NCBI GenBank assembly: GCA_049511415.1
Contig: JBEKYC010000009.1
Span: 62,001-126,000, forward strand
Reading direction: 5' to 3'
Origin: Bog-159 sp049511415
GTDB taxonomy: Bacteria; Acidobacteriota; Terriglobia; Bryobacterales; Bryobacteraceae
Length of the DNA stretch: 64,000 bases
Shown: one piece after another, positions 25,798-34,950 of the stretch
Position numbering within the stretch: the stretch's first letter is position 1
Layout of the letters: each line of letters begins with the position of its first letter
The notes under the pieces: model-generated
Databases searched by the model: none
The model's input: the letters and a program-made list of their open reading frames with translations, nothing else
Told to the model about the DNA's origin: nothing
Position numbers and translations under genes: made by a program

Positions 25798-26904
25798 CTA
25801 CCGCGCGGCGGCTTCAATGGCTTCCACCATCTGCCGGCGATACCGTTCCAGGCTGAACTCGCTTCGCGCCTTGGCTTGCGCCGCCGCGGCGATCTGGCGC
25901 AAGCGGGGCGCGTCCCGCAACGCATTTTGCATGGCGAAAGCCAACGCCCGCGCGGAGTGCTGTTCCACCAGGAAGCCGGTGACGCCTTGCTCCACCAACT
26001 CTGGTATGCCCCCCGCGGCAAAAGCCACCACCGGCACGCCCGCCGCAAAGGCTTCCAGAATCACGCGCGGCGTAGCCTCGATGCCGGCCGAGGGCGCCAC
26101 CAGCAGATCCAGCGTGCCGAGCATCGTCTCTACGTCATCCTGCCAGCCGGCGAATTCGACCGGTAAATCTTCCGCCAGAGTTTCCAGACTGGTGCAGTAG
26201 CGCAATGCCTCCGGATCGGAAAACAGGGGCGCGCCGCAAATCACAAACCGGCACTCCGGCATCAGGTGATGCAGGATGCGGGCCGCGCGCAGAAAATCGG
26301 CCTGCCCTTTCTCCGGCGAGATACGGCCGATCATGCCGATGCGGATCCCGGCGCCCGCATCGCGCCGGGGCGGCGCCATGTCCCGTACGCCGTTGTACAC
26401 CACCCGGATGCCGCGATCGCCCGAATACGGCAGCAGCGGAGCGGCAACGAAACGGCACGCCGCCACCATGGCCGCGCGCGCGTGTTCGAGCGACCGTCCC
26501 GCCAGCCGGCGCACGTATCCGTCGAGAAAGCTGTGCGCGTGAAACAGCAACGGCCACTCGCCGCGCGTCGCGTACGCCGCGGCGGGGAGCAGCCGTGGGC
26601 CATTTACGTAGATCAGATCCGCGCGATGCCGCTCCGCCAGGCGGCGGATCTCGCCAACCAGACGCGGCGTCTGCATGGCGAAGCGCGCCATGTCGCGCAG
26701 GCTCTTCCGGCCGGAGGCAAATGGACCGCAGGGAATTGGTTTCACCTTGACTTCGAAGCGCGCGGCGCTGGCCGCCAGTTGGCCGCCGCAGGGCGCCGCC
26801 AGGCGTATGCCCCATCCGCGGTCTACCAGCGCCGGCAACAGGTCCAGCAGGCACCGCTGTGCCCCGCCCAACTCGCCGAACTGGTCAAGAAACAGAATGT
26901 TCAT
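25798..26904 (-). CDS. GT4-family glycosyltransferase
   Basis: A 368-residue protein with the two-domain GT-B fold of family 4. N-terminal LDQFGELGGAQRCLLDLLPA binds the acceptor. The C-terminal domain has IGMIGRISPEKGQADFLRAA, FAGWQDDVETMLGTLDLLV, and the nucleotide-sugar motif beginning EATPRVILEAFAAGVPVVAF (the EX7E region, first Glu in GIEATPR). It probably adds a sugar to a lipid-linked surface glycan. It overlaps the Wzy-like gene by 20 bases, in one operon with it and the Wzz-like gene. Confidence 0.9.
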   Translation of the reverse strand: MNILFLDQFGELGGAQRCLLDLLPALVDRGWGIRLAAPCGGQLAASAARFEVKVKPIPCGPFASGRKSLRDMARFAMQTPRLVGEIRRLAERHRADLIYVNGPRLLPAAAYATRGEWPLLFHAHSFLDGYVRRLAGRSLEHARAAMVAACRFVAAPLLPYSGDRGIRVVYNGVRDMAPPRRDAGAGIRIGMIGRISPEKGQADFLRAARILHHLMPECRFVICGAPLFSDPEALRYCTSLETLAEDLPVEFAGWQDDVETMLGTLDLLVAPSAGIEATPRVILEAFAAGVPVVAFAAGGIPELVEQGVTGFLVEQHSARALAFAMQNALRDAPRLRQIAAAAQAKARSEFSLERYRRQMVEAIEAAAR

Positions 26905-28300
26905 GGCGAACCGCGGCCGCCAGCACCCAGAAGTACAGCGGCAGCACCCGCCAGTAAGTCAACAGGTCGCCCGTGAACATCTGAACCATTTGGCCCGCCC
27001 AAAATGCTAGAATCCATCGGCCGAAGAAACGCCGCCGGATATCCGGCGAACGTGCGGCCCGGCCTGCCGCGCGCAGTATCTCGACACTCATCCAAATCAT
27101 CGCGGAAAGACCCACGATACCGGTTTCCGCCAACAGGCTTAGGTACATATTATCGGCGATTATGGGCCGCCCCAGGTAGTTGGAGTAAGGCAGCGTCTTG
27201 TATCCGATACCGAAGAGGGCGTGCCAGGGATTTGCAATCAGGAATCCGCCGACCGCCCGCCAGCTTGCCACGCGTCCGGAGAGCAGTCCCTCGGTTTCGG
27301 AAAATACGTACTCGACGGATGTGGCCACACGCATCCAGTAGGCTCCGGCGAACGACGGCAGGAGCAGCCACAGCGCCACGGCCATCGCGGCGAGCGAGCC
27401 GGTCAAGCCCAGCAGCAGCCGGCCCAATCGGATGCGATCGCGGTTCCAGTACAGCAGGACACACGCGGCCACCAGCAGGTTAAGCAGCGAGCCGCGCGAA
27501 AAGGAAAGCACCAGGGCAGCCGCGAAGACCGTTCCGCCCAGCAGCAGACCCCAACGCGAAACCGGTGCTTCGCGGCGCGCCTCGAATAGCGCGGCCACGA
27601 TCATCACCAGGAAGAACGCGCAGAAATTGCCTAACGTGCTGGCCTCGTAGAACAGGCCTTGCGCCCGCCGGTACACGCCCGACCGCAGCCAGATGAACTG
27701 AGCGCCAAAACCGGCCGGGGCGGGGAACTGGAAGTAGAAGTCCACGCACGCGAATAGGGCCGACGCCACTGCAATCCAATAGAGCAGCCGCGCGGTCGCG
27801 AAAGTATCGCGCGGCTGCCGCGCGCCTGGGCCATACGCGGCATAAAAGAATACGTAGACGGACACGCCGAACAGCAGCACGCGCGTCAGGCTGCCCAGCG
27901 CCACCGCCGCGCCGGAATAAAAATACGCGACGGTGGAAGTGCCCATTAGGATCAGGAAGAAGATACCGAAGGCGCGGCCGAGCGGCGTGAATGGCACGCG
28001 CCAATCGCCCAACCGGAACAATCCGGCCAGTATTCCCAGCCCCGCGACAAGCAGCGCCGCGTGCGGTCCGGAATTGCCGAACCCGAAAGGCAGCGGCGGG
28101 AGCAGAAACGCGGCTGCGAAAAATATCTCCAGCCATTGGTCGCGTTTCAGGATCGCCCAGTAGATTAGCGGCACAACCACCAGCGGCGCCGCTATTGCCA
28201 CGGCGATCTCGGGCCGGGGCGCCAGCGCGATGGCCGCGGCATACGCGCCCATCAGCGCCGGGGCAATGAATTTCCGCGGATCGGCGGCGCGCTCACTCAT
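26885..28300 (-). CDS. O-antigen polymerase/ligase-like membrane protein
   Basis: A 471-residue polytopic protein with about 12 helices. The central periplasmic loop and the following WALFGIGYKTLPYSNYLGRP region have the arrangement of the Wzy_C/WaaL domain (GxG near an Asn/His-rich loop). It would polymerise or ligate lipid-linked repeat units in the outer leaflet of the inner membrane. It overlaps the Wzz-like gene upstream by 8 bases and the GT4 gene downstream by 20, a normal polysaccharide operon arrangement. Confidence 0.85.
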   Translation of the reverse strand: MSERAADPRKFIAPALMGAYAAAIALAPRPEIAVAIAAPLVVVPLIYWAILKRDQWLEIFFAAAFLLPPLPFGFGNSGPHAALLVAGLGILAGLFRLGDWRVPFTPLGRAFGIFFLILMGTSTVAYFYSGAAVALGSLTRVLLFGVSVYVFFYAAYGPGARQPRDTFATARLLYWIAVASALFACVDFYFQFPAPAGFGAQFIWLRSGVYRRAQGLFYEASTLGNFCAFFLVMIVAALFEARREAPVSRWGLLLGGTVFAAALVLSFSRGSLLNLLVAACVLLYWNRDRIRLGRLLLGLTGSLAAMAVALWLLLPSFAGAYWMRVATSVEYVFSETEGLLSGRVASWRAVGGFLIANPWHALFGIGYKTLPYSNYLGRPIIADNMYLSLLAETGIVGLSAMIWMSVEILRAAGRAARSPDIRRRFFGRWILAFWAGQMVQMFTGDLLTYWRVLPLYFWVLAAAVRHEHSVS

Positions 28301-29354
28301 CGCGGCTGGTCCCGGTAGGCCGCAACGGAACCGCGGTTACCGGACCGGCCTGCGTGCGCTGCATCCGGTAGCTCAGCTCCAGGGTCAGATAGATCACCGG
28401 CACGATCAGGCCCAGTAAAAGGGCCGCCAGCACATGCACCGGGATGTTCGGCGCCGAGGGCCGCTCCGGCACGATGCCCGGATCGATGATCTGCAGGCGC
28501 TCGCCGCGGTATCCCAGATCGCCGCGCACCTGGCTCAGTTGCTTCTCGACGGTGGAGAAGTTATCCTGCGCCGCGTTGCGTTCGATCTCCAGTCGCTCCC
28601 GCTCCGCAGTGCGCCGCGCCAGTAATTCTTCCTGCCCGGCCAGATCCTTCTCCACCTGGGCGAGTTGCTTACGCAAGGCCTCGGCCGTGGACGCGCCATC
28701 CACTTCCGCGCGCAACAATTGCCTTTGCAGGCTGCTCTTCAGTTCCCCGCCGTTCTGCACGTTCTGCTGCAAGGCGTCGATGGGCTGCGCCGTCATGAAC
28801 TTGCTCCAGGCGGCCTCCGTCCGATCGAGCCGCGCGCGGGCTTCGGCTTCTTCCTGCTCGGCGCCTTGCGCCAGGCCGCGATCGGCCTCCTGCCCCACCG
28901 TGCGGCTCAGCTTGACGGTTTCATCCGCCAGATACAAGGCCAGCTCGTGGGCCGTGCGCGCGTCCGGCAGCGTGACACCGATCTCCATGATTTTGGTATC
29001 GCGCACCATTAGCACCTTCAGTATCCGGGCCTTCAATGATTCCACCGTCCGGGAAGGAAAGCGCTGCCGCAGTTGAAACCGGTCCAGCGCCCGTAGAAAC
29101 AGACTATCGCTGGCGGCGAAGTGTTCATAAGTCTTAAGCGATTCGAGATAGATGGGACTTACTCCCAACGCGCTGCGGATATCGGTTCCCGCCGGAGGTT
29201 CGATCAACAGGCGGCAGGTAGCCGTATACTCCTTCGGCTGCGTCAAAGTGACTGCCAGCGCCAGGCCCGCCGCGATGGCGCAGGAGGCCACGATCAACCG
29301 CCATCGCGAGCCCAGAAAACTCAGATAGCGATAAGTGTTTACAGACTCCGGCAT
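28293..29354 (-). CDS. Wzz-like polysaccharide chain-length regulator
   Basis: A 353-residue protein with the two-helix Wzz layout: helix 1 near 20-38 (RLIVASCAIAAGLALAVTL), a long periplasmic coiled coil (about 150-290, many Glu/Arg/Gln), and helix 2 near 305-325 (VLAALLLGLIVPVIYLTLE), preceded by the Pro-rich PERPSAPNIP. No C-terminal tyrosine kinase domain. It starts 24 bases from the divergent ligase-like gene at 29379 and overlaps the Wzy-like gene, supporting a surface polysaccharide locus. Confidence 0.88.
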   Translation of the reverse strand: MPESVNTYRYLSFLGSRWRLIVASCAIAAGLALAVTLTQPKEYTATCRLLIEPPAGTDIRSALGVSPIYLESLKTYEHFAASDSLFLRALDRFQLRQRFPSRTVESLKARILKVLMVRDTKIMEIGVTLPDARTAHELALYLADETVKLSRTVGQEADRGLAQGAEQEEAEARARLDRTEAAWSKFMTAQPIDALQQNVQNGGELKSSLQRQLLRAEVDGASTAEALRKQLAQVEKDLAGQEELLARRTAERERLEIERNAAQDNFSTVEKQLSQVRGDLGYRGERLQIIDPGIVPERPSAPNIPVHVLAALLLGLIVPVIYLTLELSYRMQRTQAGPVTAVPLRPTGTSRDE

Positions 29355-29378
29355 AGCCTGTGAGATAGTGTAGCCTAT

Positions 29379-31169
29379 ATGGCCCCGCTACTGGCCCTGG
29401 TGCTCTTGTTAATTCCGCTTGCCATTGTGCCGGGATGGTTCTTTTATTTCGATGTTACTCCTAAGACCGTGGTTTTGGTGTTGGGGACGGCCGCGGCTGC
29501 CATCTGGTGGGCGGCCCTGGGCAGCCGCCGCGTGCCGCGCTGGTTTTCCGCGCTGATGGGCGCCATGACCGTGTCGCTGGTAGCCTCGACCATCGCGTCC
29601 GGCAATCGTAACCTGTCTCTGGGCGGCAGTAACTGGCGATCCTGGGGACTCGTTCCGCAACTGGCGGCCTTGGGCTTTGCGTGGCTGGTGGCGGCCTCCT
29701 GCGCCGGCCGTCCCGATCGCACGCGCACGTTATTGCGCGCGGTGACCCTGGGCGGACTGCCGGTGGCCGGCTACGGAATCGCGCAATATTTCGGTTACGA
29801 TCCGCTGCTCAATCCAGCGGTTTATCATGTCGGCGAAGGAATTTACACGATCGTGCGGCCGCCCTCTACGCTGGGCCACGCGGATTACTTTGCCGACTGG
29901 CTGCTGTTCGTTATTTTTGCGGCAGCGGCGTTGGTTCTCAGCGAGAAAGCGCAGCTCTGGAAGTGGCTGGCGGGAACGTCCATCGCCTTGAGCATGGTCG
30001 CCGTCATCCTGAGTGGTACGCGCGCGGCGATGGCCGGTCTGGCGGCGGGCGCGATCCTCCTGATGCTCTGGCGCGGGTTTCGTCCGACGCGGCGCGCGGC
30101 AGCGGCGGCGCTCGCCATCGCTGTGGCCGGCGCGATCTTCTACCTGAGTCCCGCCGGCGCCATGTTGCGCGCGCGCGTCCACTGGGTCCTTCAGGAACCC
30201 GCCGGCGGCGCGCGTCTGTTGCTCTGGCGCGACACGCTGCGCATGGCCCTCGCCCGTTGGCCCCTCGGTTATGGGCCGGAGACCTTCGCCGGCGCATTCG
30301 CGCAGCACAAGTCCGCCGGACTGGCGCGCGCCTTTCCGGATTTCTACTATGAGTCGCCGCACAATATCCTGCTCGATGCGCTGGTGTCGCAGGGGATCGC
30401 CGGTGTCCTGCTCTTGCTGGCCTTGTGCGCCGTGGGATTCGTCGTTGCATGGAAGGCGCGCGGCAATCCGTGCGCCGCCGCACTCGCGGCCGGACTTGCC
30501 GCCCTGACCATCGGTGGGCAATTCGTCTGCTTCATCATGCCCACTGCCCTGGCTTACTACGTGACCATCGCCCTGCTGATTTCGCTTGCGCCCATGGAAG
30601 GACTGACTGTCGGCCGGCGGTGGTTGCGCCTTGCCGCGGCCATACCCTGTGCGGCCGCCCTGATCCTTTTCGGCGTTCGTCTCGCGTGGTCGGAAACCGC
30701 GTTTGCCGCCGTGCGCCGCGATCTCAACGCCGGATTGATCGGCGATGCCGCCCGCGAATACGCCGCGGCGCCGCGCGGGGGGCCCGGCGTGGACCTGTGG
30801 TATTCGCGCCGCCTGGCGCAGTTCGCCGGCAGCGGAGCCGCGCACGATATCCGGGTACAGGCTTTCCAGGATGCCGTATGGGCCGCGCGCCGCGCCACCG
30901 AAACCGACGATGCGCCGTTCAATGCCTATTACAACCTGGCGGCGGTCTACGCCAGCCAGAACGATTTCTTGCGCACCGAAGCGGCCCTGCGCGCCACTAT
31001 CTCTTACGCGCCGAACTGGTTCAAGCCGCATTGGATGTTGGCGCAGGTGCTGGCGGCCGGCGGACGCCGGCAGGAGGCGGAGGTGGAGGCCGCGCACGCC
31101 GCGGACTTGGATGGCGGCATGCATCCGGAAGTGGCCGCCACCTTGGCCCGCCTGCGCGCGCACCAATAG
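29379..31169 (+). CDS. O-antigen ligase-like protein with C-terminal TPR-like domain
   Basis: A 596-residue protein. Residues 1-430 form about 12 helices with a Wzy_C/WaaL central domain (GYGPETFAGAFAQHKS in the periplasmic loop; YESPHNILLDALVSQGIAGV just after it). Residues 440-596 are soluble and helical (YNLAAVYASQNDFLRTEAAL; WMLAQVLAAGGRRQEAEVEA), matching TPR repeats. This fused form is known for O-antigen ligases acting on proteins or glycans. It is the second such gene here, divergent from the Wzz/Wzy/GT4 set by 24 bases. Confidence 0.85.
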   Translation: MAPLLALVLLLIPLAIVPGWFFYFDVTPKTVVLVLGTAAAAIWWAALGSRRVPRWFSALMGAMTVSLVASTIASGNRNLSLGGSNWRSWGLVPQLAALGFAWLVAASCAGRPDRTRTLLRAVTLGGLPVAGYGIAQYFGYDPLLNPAVYHVGEGIYTIVRPPSTLGHADYFADWLLFVIFAAAALVLSEKAQLWKWLAGTSIALSMVAVILSGTRAAMAGLAAGAILLMLWRGFRPTRRAAAAALAIAVAGAIFYLSPAGAMLRARVHWVLQEPAGGARLLLWRDTLRMALARWPLGYGPETFAGAFAQHKSAGLARAFPDFYYESPHNILLDALVSQGIAGVLLLLALCAVGFVVAWKARGNPCAAALAAGLAALTIGGQFVCFIMPTALAYYVTIALLISLAPMEGLTVGRRWLRLAAAIPCAAALILFGVRLAWSETAFAAVRRDLNAGLIGDAAREYAAAPRGGPGVDLWYSRRLAQFAGSGAAHDIRVQAFQDAVWAARRATETDDAPFNAYYNLAAVYASQNDFLRTEAALRATISYAPNWFKPHWMLAQVLAAGGRRQEAEVEAAHAADLDGGMHPEVAATLARLRAHQ

Positions 31170-31248
31170 AACCACCGCACAAGTAAATTCTTGCGCGAAC
31201 GCTTGGGGCGGCAGCGGTCATCGCATAAAATCAGAAGCGGAGGTAGTG

Positions 31249-32067
31249 ATGCGGCCGGTCAGTTTGGTGTTTGCGTTACTTTTCGCGGTATCTCTGGCGT
31301 ACGCGCAACCGGCGGTCAACGCGGGCGGCGTGTTGAACTCCGGCAGTTACACAACGGAGGGCGTCGCGCCCGGTTCACTGGTCTCGATCTTCGGCACGAG
31401 TCTGGCGGCTTCCACCGCCGTGGCCAGTACCATACCTCTTTCCACCTCTCTGAGCGATGTTACATCCGTAACGTTCAATAACATTCCCGCGGGACTGTAC
31501 TTTGTAAGTGCCACGCAAATTAACGCGCAGCTTCCCTTCGACACGCTGCCTTCGGGCATGAACAGCGGCAGCGCCACCATCATCGTGACACGCAGCAGCG
31601 GAGTTTCGACCCCGATCAATGTGCCGGTAGCGCAAGTGTCCCCCGGCATCTTCACCACCACGCAGAACGGCGTCGGCCAGGCGTTCGCGTACGACAACTC
31701 CACCGGGGCGGTCGCGGCGCCCGCGGGCACGGTGATTGGAAGCTTCAACGTCACGCCCATCTCGCTCAGCTCAGGACACGCATTGATCATTGCCTGCACC
31801 GGTCTGGGCGCCGTGACTCCCCCGATTGATGACTATGTGGCGGCATCCGACGGTACTTTACGGTATGCTGTGTTGCAACCGACTGTCTTAATCGGCGGCG
31901 TGCAAGCTAAGTACATCTACGCGGTGCTCTCGCCACAGTATGTCAGCGAGTATCAGATCGGCGTGATACCGGATGCATCGACACCCACCGGAAACGCCGT
32001 GCCTCTGCAAATCACCGTCGGCGGAGTCACTACCAGTAGCCAGGTAACTATCGCAGTGACAAACTAA
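31249..32067 (+). CDS. Exported free-standing Solibacter C-terminal domain protein (TIGR03437-like)
   Basis: A 272-residue protein from ATG 31249, behind GGAGG. After a signal peptide (RPVSLVFALLFAVSLAYA) it consists only of the domain usually found at the end of large Solibacter proteins: VNAGGVLNSGSYTTEGVAPG, SLVSIFGTSLA, AQLPFDTLPSGMNSG, VPVAQVSPGIFTTTQNGVGQ, and YQIGVIPDASTPTGNAVPLQ. As a stand-alone protein it lacks the enzyme or repeat module that normally precedes it. The role of the domain is unknown; cell-surface display is likely. It is one of the best pointers to the Solibacter lineage. Confidence 0.85.
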   Translation: MRPVSLVFALLFAVSLAYAQPAVNAGGVLNSGSYTTEGVAPGSLVSIFGTSLAASTAVASTIPLSTSLSDVTSVTFNNIPAGLYFVSATQINAQLPFDTLPSGMNSGSATIIVTRSSGVSTPINVPVAQVSPGIFTTTQNGVGQAFAYDNSTGAVAAPAGTVIGSFNVTPISLSSGHALIIACTGLGAVTPPIDDYVAASDGTLRYAVLQPTVLIGGVQAKYIYAVLSPQYVSEYQIGVIPDASTPTGNAVPLQITVGGVTTSSQVTIAVTN

Positions 32068-32097
32068 GGGTCGCCGAAACGGGGTATCCTAAGTTAC

Positions 32098-33018
32098 TTG
32101 CCCCATCCCGAATATTTCGACGAACACGCCGTGCGCGCCCGCCTGCGCATGCCCGAACTGATCGCTGCCATGGAACGGGCTTTGGTCGAATTCTCCGCCG
32201 GACGAGTCACGCAGCCTGTGCGTCTGGTATTTCCATTCGGCGCGGAGCACTCGCTGTTCGGATTGATGCCCTCCTACGTGCCGTGCCTGCCTGCGCTCGG
32301 CGCCAAGCTGGTCACCGTCTGCCCCGGCAACACGGAGCGCGGCCTGGGCACGCACCAGGCGAGCATCGTGATGCTTGACCCCGTGACCGGTGTGCCGGTG
32401 GCCTTCGTGGACGGCCGCTACATCACGGAGGCGCGCACCGCCGCGGTCTCGGCTGTTTCGGCGCGGCTGCTGGCGCGGCGTGACGCGCGCCTGTTGGGCA
32501 TCCTCGGCTCGGGCGTCCAGGCCCGCAGCCACTTCGAAGCACTCAGCCTGGTCCGCGAGTTTCACGAAGTGCGCGCGTGGAGCCCTACCGCGGAGCGGCT
32601 GCGTCAATTCGCGGCGGAGACCGGCGCACGCGCCATGCCCAGCGCCGAAGCCGTGGTGCGCGGCGCCGATGTGGTGGTAGCCGCGACGGCCTCAGCGGTG
32701 CCTGTAATTCAGAACGAATGGGTCGCGGACGGCGCCCACGTCATCGCGGTCGGAGCGTGCCTGCCCACCGAGCGGGAGCTCGATCCGGCGCTGGTAGTCC
32801 GCGCCCGCTTGGTGGTCGATTCGCGCGCGGCGGCGCTCAAAGAAGCCGGCGATGTGGTGATGGGAATCGCCGAAGGGCTCTGGACCGCGGCACATATCGC
32901 GGCCGAATTAGGAGAGTTACCGGCCCGGCAGAACGACCGCGAGATCACGGTGTTTAAGTCGCTGGGTCTGGCCGTGGAGGATCTCTTTGCCGCGCACCTG
33001 GTTCTGACTCACGTGTAA
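32098..33018 (+). CDS. Ornithine cyclodeaminase/mu-crystallin family oxidoreductase
   Basis: A 306-residue protein with TTG start. The family pattern is clear: N-terminal PEYFDEHAVRARLRMPELIAAMERAL, the substrate loop GTHQASIVMLDPVTGVPVAF, GRYITEARTAAVSA, and the Rossmann motif LGILGSGVQARSHFEAL. The group includes ornithine cyclodeaminase, alanine dehydrogenase and imine reductases; substrate cannot be chosen from sequence. It ends one base before the convergent sugar-transferase stop. Confidence 0.9.
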   Translation: MPHPEYFDEHAVRARLRMPELIAAMERALVEFSAGRVTQPVRLVFPFGAEHSLFGLMPSYVPCLPALGAKLVTVCPGNTERGLGTHQASIVMLDPVTGVPVAFVDGRYITEARTAAVSAVSARLLARRDARLLGILGSGVQARSHFEALSLVREFHEVRAWSPTAERLRQFAAETGARAMPSAEAVVRGADVVVAATASAVPVIQNEWVADGAHVIAVGACLPTERELDPALVVRARLVVDSRAAALKEAGDVVMGIAEGLWTAAHIAAELGELPARQNDREITVFKSLGLAVEDLFAAHLVLTHV

Positions 33019-33019
33019 C

Positions 33020-33610
33020 TTACCAGGCATTCCGGCCATTCCAGATTTCCGGCAGGGTCAGCCAGAGTATCTGGAAGTAAAGCTTCCACGAACGATTGCG
33101 TACCAGGGCCAGATCCAATTCCCGCCGCTGCGCATAAGTCAACCGGCTGCGGCCCCCGATCTGCCACAATCCCGAGAGACCCGGCTTGACCTGGAGCACA
33201 TCGGCTGCCTGCGCGCGATAGTGCAGCTTCCATTCCGATGCCGTGATGGGCCGCGGTCCCACCAGCGACATTTCGCCGAGCACTACATGCACGAGCTGCG
33301 GCAACTCATCGATCGAATGGCGGCGGCAGAAGCGCGCGAAGCGGCTGGTAACGCGGCGATCGCCAAGGCCCTTCTGCCGCGGTCCGGTCTCATCCACGAT
33401 GCGCTCGACCAGTGTAAATCGTCCGGGGGACCGCGCCCCGCCGCCCCACATGGTGCGAAACTTCAGCACCCAGAAGGGCCGCCCGCCCAGACCCAGGCGC
33501 CGGTGCGCAATCAGCGGCGACTTATGCGACAACCATGCCGTGATCAGTCCGATCACGAACAGAAACGGCGACAGCAGCAGTAAGACGATCAGGGCGGCGA
33601 GACGTTCCAC
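33020..33610 (-). CDS. Bacterial sugar transferase (polyprenyl-phosphate phosphoglycosyl transferase)
   Basis: A 196-residue protein with the compact PglC/WcaJ C-terminal domain: one N-terminal re-entrant helix (LAALIVLLLLSPFLFVIGLI), LKFRTMWGG, RFCRRHSIDELPQLVHVVLG with the catalytic Asp-Glu, MSLVGPRPI, and KPGLSGLWQIGGRSRLTY. It transfers a sugar-1-phosphate to undecaprenyl phosphate, the first step of glycan assembly. It lies 13 bases after the nuclease gene and probably supplies the nearby polysaccharide operon. Confidence 0.92.
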   Translation of the reverse strand: MERLAALIVLLLLSPFLFVIGLITAWLSHKSPLIAHRRLGLGGRPFWVLKFRTMWGGGARSPGRFTLVERIVDETGPRQKGLGDRRVTSRFARFCRRHSIDELPQLVHVVLGEMSLVGPRPITASEWKLHYRAQAADVLQVKPGLSGLWQIGGRSRLTYAQRRELDLALVRNRSWKLYFQILWLTLPEIWNGRNAW

Positions 33611-33623
33611 TGCTGTCTATTAT

Positions 33624-34904
33624 TCAACCTGAGCGAGCCCGCTGGTGTGGCGAATTCGTAAACAGTTTGTGAATTTTCGTCGTGCGCTGTTGTAACCGGC
33701 TCTCGCGGCGACGCCATTCGGGAGTATCTTCGAGTGCCAGCGCGCGGCGTGTAACATCCAACGCCCTGGCATAATCGCGCGCGCGATGCTCGTAGTGGAT
33801 GGCCAACTCGCGCATGGCCCGTTGCCGGAAGGCATTGCGGGAAGCGGCCAGATCGGTGAATAAGGCCATGGCTTCCTCGCACCGGCCGAGGCGCTTCTCG
33901 ATGGTTCCGATATCGAAGAGCGTACGGAACAGCAGATCGTCCGGCATCCCCAGATCCACGGCGCGGCGCAGCAGGCGCAAGGCTTCTTCGTGCCGTCCGG
34001 CGGCGAGCATCCAGCGCGCCAGCCCGATGAGGTCGGCGCCGTGGCGGAAGGATGCCTCCTCCGGCGCACGGAAGGCCGACGGCACGATGGCCGTCAGGCA
34101 GGCCAGCGAAAGAATGTCGATGGCGTTGTGATGGAAAATCGGGACCAGCTTGAAGGCTTGCTGGGTACGCAGGTATTCGAAGTAGTAATAGGGAATCATC
34201 TCGCCGGGCAGATCGCCCTGCCGTTCCACACCCAGAATCTGATTTTCGAGTTCCACCAGGCGGCAGCTTTCCAGGCGCAATTTCCAGAGGCGGCGCGCTC
34301 CGAAGAGCAGGTCGAGATGCAGCATGCGATCGAAGGGATGGCGCGCGCGCGCCATGCGGAAGCGGGTTTCGAGCAGCGGCTGATCGTAGGTCTTGCCGTT
34401 GTAGGTGATCAGCACATCGAACTGCGCCAGGTGTTCGGAGAGGCGGCGCAGCAGGCTGGGCTCTTCGCCGTAATCGCGCATGAAGAACTGCCGGAGCCGG
34501 AAGCCGGCCGGCTCGATGCTGCCCACGCCGATCAGAAACGCGTAGGTGCCGGTGCCCCCGGCGAGACCGGTGGTTTCAGTATCCAGGAAGGCCCACTTGC
34601 TGGGATGCGATGAGGCGATGGCGCCGCCGGAAAGTGAATCCAGCAGGTCCGGCGGCAGCTCGTAGAGGTTTGAGATGTCCATGCTGCCATGGCGGCGATG
34701 GCTCTCGAACAGCTTTTCGGTTTCGAAATGCTCGCCGGCGGCCGTGTGCACCACTTCGCCGCTCATCAGTTCTTCCACGAAGTAGCGCGCGGGGCGCAGA
34801 TCTTGCGGGCGCAACGGGCGCGGGGGAGGGTCGGCGGTCCACTTGCGGTTGATGCGCGCGACGCACCGCCGCAGCAGGGCGAGTTGTTCCTGAATATCTT
34901 CCAC
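33624..34904 (-). CDS. RNase H-like 3'-5' exonuclease, YprB family, with TPR-like tail
   Basis: A 426-residue protein starting at GTG 34904. The exonuclease core is clear: WAFLDTETTGLAGGTGTYAF (Asp-Glu pair), YNGKTYDQPLLETRFRMAR, and a later His-Asp pair in FHHNAIDILSLACLT, giving a DEDDh set. The YRRF-like region before it and the C-terminal 130 residues (AEEALRLLRRAVDLG-type helical repeats: GRHEEALRLLRRAVDLGMPD) form TPR-like helices. YprB-type proteins are putative nucleases of unknown role. It diverges from the GT-C gene by 46 bases. Confidence 0.85.
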   Translation of the reverse strand: MEDIQEQLALLRRCVARINRKWTADPPPRPLRPQDLRPARYFVEELMSGEVVHTAAGEHFETEKLFESHRRHGSMDISNLYELPPDLLDSLSGGAIASSHPSKWAFLDTETTGLAGGTGTYAFLIGVGSIEPAGFRLRQFFMRDYGEEPSLLRRLSEHLAQFDVLITYNGKTYDQPLLETRFRMARARHPFDRMLHLDLLFGARRLWKLRLESCRLVELENQILGVERQGDLPGEMIPYYYFEYLRTQQAFKLVPIFHHNAIDILSLACLTAIVPSAFRAPEEASFRHGADLIGLARWMLAAGRHEEALRLLRRAVDLGMPDDLLFRTLFDIGTIEKRLGRCEEAMALFTDLAASRNAFRQRAMRELAIHYEHRARDYARALDVTRRALALEDTPEWRRRESRLQQRTTKIHKLFTNSPHQRARSG

Positions 34905-34950
34905 TATTCGCCTTTTATTTGCCTACGGATCAAGATACCATAGCCGGTCT

